Shown: piece after piece, positions 49,326 to 57,200 of the stretch | How positions within the stretch are numbered: position 1 is the stretch's first letter | Layout: every line of letters begins with the position of its first letter | Assembly (NCBI RefSeq): GCF_038002825.1 | Contig: NZ_JBBODF010000001.1 | Coordinates: forward strand, 806,001-870,000 | Reading direction: 5' to 3' | DNA from: Paenibacillus sp. FSL H8-0048 | Lineage (GTDB): Bacteria; Bacillota; Bacilli; Paenibacillales; Paenibacillaceae | DNA: 64,000 nt | Notes under the pieces: generated by a model | Seen by the model: the letters and a program-made list of their open reading frames with translations, nothing else | What the model was told of the DNA's origin: nothing | Databases searched by the model: none | Program-made: the position numbers and the translations under genes

Positions 49326-51947
49326 TTATAGCAGCTCAACGAACCCTGCGCTTCCATCTACACGAATGCGTTGCCCGTCCTGAATCCGCCGGGTAGCATT
49401 TTCAACACCTACCACTGCCGGCAAGCCATACTCGCGAGCGATTACGGCACCGTGTGTCATCAGCCCGCCGACCTCGGTGACCAGGCCCTTAATCGACACG
49501 AACAGCGGCGTCCAGCTGGGGTCTGTAAATGAGGTGACCAGGATATCTCCTTCTTCCAGTTCTGCCTCCTCCATATTAAGGATTACTCTAGCCCGTCCTT
49601 CGATTACACCTGTAGAGACAGGTAGGCCTGCCAGGGCGCCGGGCGGAAGATCCTTCCGTCTGTACCGGCCGGACAGGATTTCCCCCTCTGAGGTGATGAC
49701 ACGCGGCGGCGTAAGCTTGTCGGCGAATTTGAACTCGTCCTTGCGTCTCTTAATCAGCTCGGCATCGAATACACCGGTGCGAACGGCCTCATATAGTTCC
49801 TCGAATTGTAGATAGAAAATATCTTCCCTGTCATGAACAAGGCCTGCTTGAACGAGCTGGTCCGCTTCCTTCATAATGGCTTTTTTGTATACCAGATAGC
49901 GGCTGACCATCCCGTATTTCGGATATTCGCGGTATCCGATGTAATGCCGGACCAGCTCAATCCGTTGTCTGGTTGCCAGCACCTTGTCGTCCCCATCCTG
50001 CAGCAGCTGCAAGCGTTCTATGATCTCCCGCTCCTTCTCCCGGACTTCCTTAAGTCCCTGCTGGAACTTCTGTCTGCCGGCCCCCGGCGCGAACTGCCGG
50101 ATATTGCTGAGAAGCATCGGAATTAGAATCGCCGGGTTCTCGCTCCAGCGCGTTCGGGTAATGTCAATTTCCCCGGTGCAGCGCATCCCGTATTTGCCGA
50201 GATACTCTGTCAGCGCTGCATAGGCAGCTTGCCCGCCTTCTATCGCAAGGAGTCCGGTCAAGAAATCCCCGTCTTGAACGTGCTGCTGCAAATAATCGGT
50301 CACCTGCGGAAAAGGACGGATGACATCGGCCACATCAAGCAACGCAAGCCCCATGGATGAGGTAATGTTGTTGTCCACCGATTGCGATAAGGTATCTGCT
50401 GCGTTGATTTCGCCGAGCCATTCCTTCAAGTGCTCATTCAGCCAGGCCGAAGCATCCATAGCAGCCATGAACACTGCTGTACTGTGCGGATCGAACAACA
50501 GCCGCTTGAGTTCCTTCATATCCCCACGGATAAAATCAAACATTTCCGCGCCGGATTTTCCTTGAATGGCCTGCTTCAATTCGCCAACCGAGGCTTCGTT
50601 ATTCTTAATCAGCTCTGTAACGATGGCCGGATCAGACTTGAGCGGGTCTTGCTCCTGGGGAGCGGGTATGCCTGGTTTGCTTGTACCGGGACTGGCGGCG
50701 GGTTGAAGCTCTGGCGATACGGGTATGAAATCCTCGCGTTCAAGGATCGTCAGCAGCGAATCTTTGACTAAGGGATCGGACTTCCCGAGCGTATCAATAA
50801 TCGACTGTCTGGCTGGTGAGGCCAAATAAGCGGTGACATCAACGAACAGTCTGGAACCGGCTACCCGCATAGGGGCAGGAGTAACCATCAGGTGAAAAGA
50901 CAAGCCCAGCGGCTTCATTGCGTCTGTCATCATTTGCCCATGGCCGACCGAGATGTAAGCACGGTTCTCCGAGTCCCCGGAATCAGGGATGGGATATAGC
51001 GTTGTGACCGGCCGGCTCTGGACGATAAAGAAGATATCATCGGCCAGGCACCATTCGATATCCTGCGGAGCTCCGAAATTGGCCTCAATCTGTCTCCCGA
51101 TCCGGGCGAGCTGCACAATCTGCGGTTCCGTAAGCGTCTGCGCTTCCTGCTGCTCCGGGTCAAGCTGCCGGATTTCCGTCCCGCCTTCCGGTAACGCGTA
51201 GACCGCCAGCTTTTTAGAGGTAATCCGCTGCTCTACGATGTTCTCCCCCCGCACCTTATAGACATCCGCAGATACCATGCCCGAGACGAGCGCTTCCCCC
51301 AGACCGTACCCGGCTTCAATCGACAGCAGCTTGCGGTTATTCGTGACAGGATCGGCAGTGAACATAATACCTGAGACCTGCGGGACGACCATCTGCTGCA
51401 CAATGACAGATAAATAGACCTGTCTGTGATCGTAGCCCTGCTGCATGCGGTAGATCACCGCACGATCCGTGAACAGCGATGCCCAGCATTTGCGGATGTG
51501 CTCCAGAATGGCGTCCAGTCCGACAATATTCAAGAACGTATCCTGTAGACCGGCAAAAGACGCATGCGGCAGATCCTCTGCCGTTGCACTGGAGCGAACG
51601 GCATACGCCTGATCGTCTCCAAGCCGGGATAGCCGCTGCTTCACAGCTGCTGCAACTTCGGGCGGAATCTCGGATTCTTCAATCGTCTCGCGTATCGCTC
51701 TGCTGATGTCCTTGATCTGTGCCGGGTCTTGGTCTTTGGCTTGCAACACAATTAACCGTTCCAGCAAAGCATGATATGCTTCATTATGCCGGGTAGCTTG
51801 CTGATACCCCTCGGTTGTTACACAGAACCCCTCTGGTACATGGATGCCTTCCATCCGGGACAGCTTGCCCAGGTTCAGCCCCTTTCCGCCAACCAGCAGC
51901 AGTGGTGCATGGTCCATTTCTTTTAATCCGAGAACGAGTGATTCCAT
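49326..51947 (-). CDS. rph: Rifampin phosphotransferase (Rph family)
   Basis: An 873-residue enzyme transferring the beta-phosphate of ATP to the C21 hydroxyl of rifamycins, giving resistance. Start ATG 51947 has AGGGGAGA upstream. The N-terminal ATP-grasp begins LLLVGGKGLNLGKLSRMEGI with AYAVRSSATAEDLPHASFAG and MFTADPVTNNRKLLSIEAGY. The rifamycin-binding middle part includes YISVGHGQMMTDAMKPLGLS. The C-terminal swivelling phosphohistidine domain has TEVGGLMTHGAVIAREYGLP (His at about residue 829). It is much closer to Rph than to PEP synthase: PEP synthase lacks the GHGQMMTD-type region and ends in a PEP-binding barrel that is absent here. Confidence 0.92.
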   Translation of the reverse strand: MESLVLGLKEMDHAPLLLVGGKGLNLGKLSRMEGIHVPEGFCVTTEGYQQATRHNEAYHALLERLIVLQAKDQDPAQIKDISRAIRETIEESEIPPEVAAAVKQRLSRLGDDQAYAVRSSATAEDLPHASFAGLQDTFLNIVGLDAILEHIRKCWASLFTDRAVIYRMQQGYDHRQVYLSVIVQQMVVPQVSGIMFTADPVTNNRKLLSIEAGYGLGEALVSGMVSADVYKVRGENIVEQRITSKKLAVYALPEGGTEIRQLDPEQQEAQTLTEPQIVQLARIGRQIEANFGAPQDIEWCLADDIFFIVQSRPVTTLYPIPDSGDSENRAYISVGHGQMMTDAMKPLGLSFHLMVTPAPMRVAGSRLFVDVTAYLASPARQSIIDTLGKSDPLVKDSLLTILEREDFIPVSPELQPAASPGTSKPGIPAPQEQDPLKSDPAIVTELIKNNEASVGELKQAIQGKSGAEMFDFIRGDMKELKRLLFDPHSTAVFMAAMDASAWLNEHLKEWLGEINAADTLSQSVDNNITSSMGLALLDVADVIRPFPQVTDYLQQHVQDGDFLTGLLAIEGGQAAYAALTEYLGKYGMRCTGEIDITRTRWSENPAILIPMLLSNIRQFAPGAGRQKFQQGLKEVREKEREIIERLQLLQDGDDKVLATRQRIELVRHYIGYREYPKYGMVSRYLVYKKAIMKEADQLVQAGLVHDREDIFYLQFEELYEAVRTGVFDAELIKRRKDEFKFADKLTPPRVITSEGEILSGRYRRKDLPPGALAGLPVSTGVIEGRARVILNMEEAELEEGDILVTSFTDPSWTPLFVSIKGLVTEVGGLMTHGAVIAREYGLPAVVGVENATRRIQDGQRIRVDGSAGFVELL

Positions 51948-52129
51948 TCCAATCTCCCCTAACTTGTGAATTAGAACTTGTGAAGCGGAAACATATCGGG
52001 CGAGAAAAAGATTTGACATCCTCATGTCGGCATGTTATGATAAAAATATAAGATGACTTTTTTATGTTCTCAATTAGTTTTAAATAGTCGCAGTTGATTA
52101 TATCATCGTGTATGTATAGATGCAATACG

Positions 52130-52163
52130 AAAGAACCCGGGCGCATGTCCGGGTTCTTTTTTT
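52130..52163 (-). terminator. Hairpin between BNR gene end and rph promoter
   Basis: AAAGAACCCGG (52130-52140) and CCGGGTTCTTT (52149-52159) form an 11-bp stem with an 8-nt loop, followed on the plus strand by TTTT. It lies about 100 nt after the BNR gene stop on the minus strand. The T-run is better on the plus strand, though no plus-strand gene precedes it. Confidence 0.7.
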
Positions 52164-52263
52164 GAATTCTATTTCTCGCTGAAACGGTACTGTCCTTTAG
52201 TAGGATGGCAATGCCTTTTCCACTTGGTAGAATAGCTATGTGGTGGAACCACCCTTGCCCAGC

Positions 52264-53571
52264 CTAGTTATTTCGTCCGTAGTAGAGCTTCAGATTCGTT
52301 ACATCTACCAGATACAAGATGTCGATGCCCTTTGGACTACGGTCTACCGCCAGCCGTTCAACCGGAATACCCGGTGCAAGCGAGCTCTCGGTCCAGCCTC
52401 CGCCGCTATTCACTGCCATGAATGCACGGTCTGTACCGCTGCTTTTGACATAATAGATTCTGGCAGCTGTACCGGACCAGGTCACATCGATCGCCGCGTT
52501 GGTTGGAGCTGCGTTATAGACGGTCTGCAAGTTCCAGCCTCCTGTACCGTAAGTCGCCTGCTTCACAGCAAAGCTGGTGCTGCCCTCCTCACGGTAACGG
52601 TAAGCAATGACCGGATGCCCCGCAGAGTCAAGCGTCATCTTGGCACTCTGTACTCCCGGACCACCGGGATCGCTGCCGCTCTGCACATAGGCTTCGCTTG
52701 GCGCCATAGGCTGCACAATATCTGCCGTAGTCAGCGAGACCGGCGCTGTAACCGGAGTTCCGTCTGCTTTGCTGAATACGCCCGTGGACGGGCTGTACTT
52801 CAGATAGGACAACTGATGGCGCAGCGGGCTGGCGGCAAAATACGCCCACTCGAACAAGATATGCAGATCGCCGTTCGCATCAAAGACCAGGTCATCCGGA
52901 TAGACAGACCGGTTCAGATGCGCCGCAATGGTCTTGACCTGAGTCCATACGGAGTCGGCATTGTTCCAGCGCAGCAGAACAGCCTCTCTTTTGCCAGCCA
53001 GGTCTTTATCGACACGCACTAGCAAATACAGATCTCCATTCGGAGCAGTCGTCACTACCGGATAGGTTACCGTCATGCCTGCGGGCAGCTCGTCCGAGTG
53101 GTTCTGCGGAATCCCGCCCACCGTATCTGAGCGGTAATAGCGCCAGGGATTGCTGTGCATCGAAGCAAAGACGTGGAACCGCCCGCTCCCGTCTCTCGCG
53201 ATAGAAGGCTGGTTATGCCCGAGATCATCCAGATATTCCGCCGGCGTTGTCCCATCCATGAGCGGAAGCTTGCTCCATAGACCGTCGTTGTCTCTTCTTG
53301 CAATAGCTACCGTATGCTTGCCGGGGATAGACCCCGGAGCATTATAGGCCAGATAAGCATACTCATAGCCCAGCCCATAAGTGGCAAGTGGAGACCACCA
53401 ACCGGCCTGATTACTGGAATCCATCGGAAAAGGCACCTCCTCCAGCACAGCCGCCGCGCTCCCCGTCCCCGCAGGTACTGCGGTAAACAGCAGCGTCATC
53501 ACAAGAGCAAGCATCCAGTGTTTGATTGATTTCGGGTTTCGGTTCTTTTGTAACTTACTGATCTGCTTCAA
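52264..53571 (-). CDS. Secreted BNR-repeat beta-propeller protein (BNR_4 type)
   Basis: A 435-residue secreted protein. Signal peptide HWMLALVMTLLFTAVPAGTG (cleavage near SAAA). Mature segments KHTVAIARRDNDGLWSKLPL, DDLGHNQPSIARDGSGRFHV then FASMHSNPWRYYRSD, TYPVVTTAPNGDLYLLVRVD and SAGHPVIAYRYREEG show propeller blades of the BNR_4 group, which includes polysaccharide lyases and sialidase-like folds. The start is TTG 53571 with GGAGG 9 nt upstream. Next to the rhamnogalacturonan enzyme, a lyase acting on plant or algal uronic-acid polysaccharide is a reasonable guess. Substrate not established. Confidence 0.8.
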   Translation of the reverse strand: MKQISKLQKNRNPKSIKHWMLALVMTLLFTAVPAGTGSAAAVLEEVPFPMDSSNQAGWWSPLATYGLGYEYAYLAYNAPGSIPGKHTVAIARRDNDGLWSKLPLMDGTTPAEYLDDLGHNQPSIARDGSGRFHVFASMHSNPWRYYRSDTVGGIPQNHSDELPAGMTVTYPVVTTAPNGDLYLLVRVDKDLAGKREAVLLRWNNADSVWTQVKTIAAHLNRSVYPDDLVFDANGDLHILFEWAYFAASPLRHQLSYLKYSPSTGVFSKADGTPVTAPVSLTTADIVQPMAPSEAYVQSGSDPGGPGVQSAKMTLDSAGHPVIAYRYREEGSTSFAVKQATYGTGGWNLQTVYNAAPTNAAIDVTWSGTAARIYYVKSSGTDRAFMAVNSGGGWTESSLAPGIPVERLAVDRSPKGIDILYLVDVTNLKLYYGRNN

Positions 53572-53924
53572 CTATTTACGCCTCCTTTATCTCATCGACT
53601 TACACAAAGACATACTGAATTTAAATGTAAACGCATACATTCCTCTCCGGCCCCGCCTCCCCTTTCAACAACTATCCAGGTATTAGTGTTCTTGGTGCTG
53701 CTGGTTGCTGGCCCAAGAATAGCATGCTGCTTAAAGGATTGTTACTGTACTATTGCAAGATTGCTGTAGCTGGGGTCTTTTATCGCAATAGCTGCACGTC
53801 GCTGCATGAATTTCGACTCTCTTTCACTCTACTGCTACTATTGACGGCATCCGGCGTAGGGAGAGGCACCAATACGCGGCCTGAATGCATGCTGTTTTTC
53901 ACAGTCATTATGAGGTTTTTCTTT

Positions 53925-54127
53925 AGGACCGTTTGGCTTAGCGTAACGGACTGAGGTGCTCTTATCCGGGAAGAAAGTCGTCACTTGAGCGATTAACGGA
54001 CCGCAAGGACCTTATCCCCTGCATTTCAGCTCCGAAACGCCTCACAGAAAGACGATAAGGTCGCCTGAGTCCGTTACGCTACAAAAGGCGGTGTTCTTGT
54101 GGGGATAAGGTCTCTTCGGTCCGATAC
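53925..54127. repeat. Dispersed intergenic repeat, family II, copy 3 (four motif units)
   Basis: Four units of a motif CGTAACGGACTNAGGNGNCC followed by TTATCC: two direct (53941-53968, 53991-54019) and two inverted (54054-54080, 54101-54127). Together they form a near-symmetrical block of about 190 bp. Part matches 12361-12415 and part 48393-48468. It occupies the gene-free stretch 53572-54226; the AT-rich part 53690-53900 shows nothing I can name. Confidence 0.7.
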
Positions 54128-54151
54128 TGTAATAGTTTCTAATATATGCAC

Positions 54152-54176
54152 AAAAAGCCCGGTTCCCCGGGCTTTT
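54152..54176 (-). terminator. Terminator of the rhamnogalacturonan enzyme gene
   Basis: On the minus strand AAAAGCCCGG and CCGGGCTTTT form a perfect 10-bp stem around a 4-nt loop, then T and GTGC. It starts about 50 nt after the stop codon. Confidence 0.88.
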
Positions 54177-54226
54177 CCAGTTAATCTAACACCACCACGT
54201 GCATCGTTCTCACTTCAGTCAACCGC

Positions 54227-57200
54227 TCACTTCCGCACCGTCACTGTCATCTTCGCAGATCTCGACTCGCCTGCCGCGTTGCGCAGGACGGCTTCGTATT
54301 CATAGGTTCCGGGAGCTTTGCCGGAGATTGCAGTGACTGCGGACTGGGCATCCGGGGTATGCGCCTGTAGAGTCTGGGTATCAACCAAAATACCATTCTC
54401 ATACAACTGGTATTCCGCCGCATTCGTCCCCCACCACAGATTCATTGTGACCGCATAGCTGCCGTCCCCGTCCCAGTTATCGTTGGATAACTCCGCCTGC
54501 CCCGGGGCAGCATCAGCGACTGTTACTGTCAAAGGTTCGCTGGTCACCGCTCCATACCCATTGCTCAATTCCAGCGTATAAACGTAAGTTCCATTCGATC
54601 TGCCGGTAATATCAATCTGCACTGACTGGGCGGACGGTGACTGGTCTGTCAGAGCGCCCTCCTCAATCATTTCGCCGTTCTCGAAGAGCTTGAAGCGGGT
54701 CCCATTATTGCCCCACCAGAGATTCATCGTAACAGTATAATCGCCGTCCCGCAGCCCCGTATCATGGCCGTTATTATCAGACAGCACCGGCTGGCCCGGA
54801 GCGCCGTCCGCGAGCGGTTCGCCCAGGGTAACCCAAGCGGACAGCGGAATATTCAGCTTCTTCACAAGCCCCGCTACCAGCTCAGATACCTTAATCGCAC
54901 CGTTCATCTGCAGATGGGTATTGTCTTCTGTGCTTCCCGTCCACATGAAGATGGACTTGGTGCCCTCTGTACCCAGCTCCTGAAAATACTCCCAGCTTGC
55001 TTCATTCAGGTCAACCAGCAGCGTTCCCGTCTCCTGCGCCGTTTCCTTCATCGCCTGCACGTATGCCGGGAAGCTCTTATTCAGCACCTCACCGCTGAAA
55101 TCCCGCCGGTTCACTGGTGTAACCAGTACAGGAACCGCACCTCTCTGCACTGCGCCGTTAATATAATCCTTCAGATACTCCTTGAACTGCTCCGGGGTAA
55201 GATAACGTTCCGGCCGGGACGGCGTGGAATCATTATGCGACCACTGCATGAACAGATAATCCCCTTCATGAATACCGAGCAGAATATCGTTTAGATATCC
55301 GCCGTTCAGGAAGGTTTTGCTGCTTAGTCCACCGACTGCCCGGTTATCAATGGCAATCTTGTCAGTGTCAAAATAACGGCCCAGCGTCTCGCCCCATCCG
55401 GCCTGCGGACGGTAGCTCTCCGCATAATTGGCCACGGTGGAATCGCTCGCCAGATAGAGAGTTGGCTTATCAGCCGCTACCTGCTCCGGCAGGCGTTCAA
55501 TCTTCAGCGCGTTGATCTTCGGTGTACTGCCGGAGAAGCTGAAGTTAAATATGCCATCGATCAGGGCGACATCATAGGTCACTTCCTTGAATTGGCCGGA
55601 GGGGATGGTGGTGGCTGGCAGCTTGTTCATTTGTTCCACCGTAACCCCGGATTGGGTCACTTCCTGCGCATCCCCGATAGTCATCGTCACCCGGTAATTC
55701 GCCGGCTTCATCTCCACCAGAAACGAAGTGCCGTTCACACGGGTAAAGTCCTCGGTCAGCGGATTGCCGGTTCCCCGGTTCTCATCCTGGACCAGCGCAG
55801 TGTCGGCGAACCCGTAGCCGTTCCCTTCTACGTAGGCCCGTTTGGCATCCACCTTCGTATAGCCGTCTGCTGCACTGCCGGAGCCAAAATCAAAGGAATA
55901 CGTACTAACATCCCCGGCAACCTCGCTGGTCAGTGAGTCGCGTGCAACGTTCAGCATATTTACCGCATGGTTAATCTGCGCCTGCGAGGCTGTTGTTCCG
56001 ATCAGGGCTTCGGCAGCGTTCAAGGCTCTTTGCACCACAGCTATAGACGCTTCCGTGTAGGATGTCAGGTCGATAGCCTTAACATCTTTGTGCAGCGCAA
56101 TCAACGCAGCCATGTCGCCTGCTGCCACCGGCAGCTTCGTGCCTTCAATTTTTACATTGTCGATCTGGGTAGTCCAATTCAGCGTGCCTCCTCCTCCTTT
56201 TCGCGTACCCAGGAACCGCAAGCCCCTAACGTTATTCGCATAGACGCCAGGACTAAGCGGAATATCACGGATCGTCTGGGTGACATTTGGATTAGCGAGA
56301 CTTGTTAAGGTGAGGTCAAGGGTTTTTCCGGCAAAATCAATCTTCAGCTTAACATTCACCCACTGGTTCTTGGGAATATCCGTAGCGGTCCCGCCCCCTG
56401 GAATGGCAGTAGTGCCGGTACCATAATCAGGTGTATACGGGCCGGTGAAATAATGAATGTTCGTATTCGGGCTTGCCGCTCCGGTCTTGGTGAACAGGGT
56501 GAAAATCAGATTCTCATTCGCATCCTGCAGACTCAGATGCCCCTCCGACGGAGCAGCGCCCACATTGCCGGAATGCCAGTTGAAATCGACATTCACAATG
56601 TCACCGTTCACTGCATCGAACAGGCGGAATACCTTAGCGCGGTTGCCGGAGCCGGAACCCGTCACAGACAATACCTTGTTCCCGTTCTCTTCGGTAACCG
56701 TGCCCGCCATCGTTCCGGCAGTGCCCGTAGCATTCACCATCGAATATTGTGCAGCGGCCGGGTCGCCCTCGAAGTCCTCCGCATACCGCTGTACCTCCGG
56801 CTCCGGCTCAGGCTCGGTAATACCGGGATCAATCACGAACGGGGATATACTTAGGCCCATGTCCTTCACAGCGCCAGCCACCAGACCGGCAATTACTTGC
56901 GCACCGTAGGTGCTGAAATGGGTATTATCGCTCACACCGTTCGGATACTTAGGATATTCCCCCGGATTGGCATAGAGGAAAAGCTTCTCCGTAGCGGCCA
57001 GACCGATCCGGTTGTAATCTGCAATGCTGAGCTGGCTCAGATCAATTAGCGGGACGTTCAGCGCAGCCGCAGTTTCTTTTGCCGCCTTCACATATTCCGG
57101 AAAGCTTACATTGAATTCCTGAGTGATCGTATTGAAGTCTCTGCGTCCTACCGGCGTTAACAGAACCGGTGTGGCCCCGCGCTGCTTGGCTCCGTTCACG

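Noticed and set aside
49326..51947. Phosphoenolpyruvate synthase
   Set aside because: The mobile His domain is C-terminal with no PEP-binding barrel after it, and the middle region is of Rph type.
51948..52263. Rifamycin-associated element upstream of rph
   Set aside because: No GGGGCTTGC-type palindrome is present; the only inverted repeat is the terminator-like hairpin at 52130-52159.
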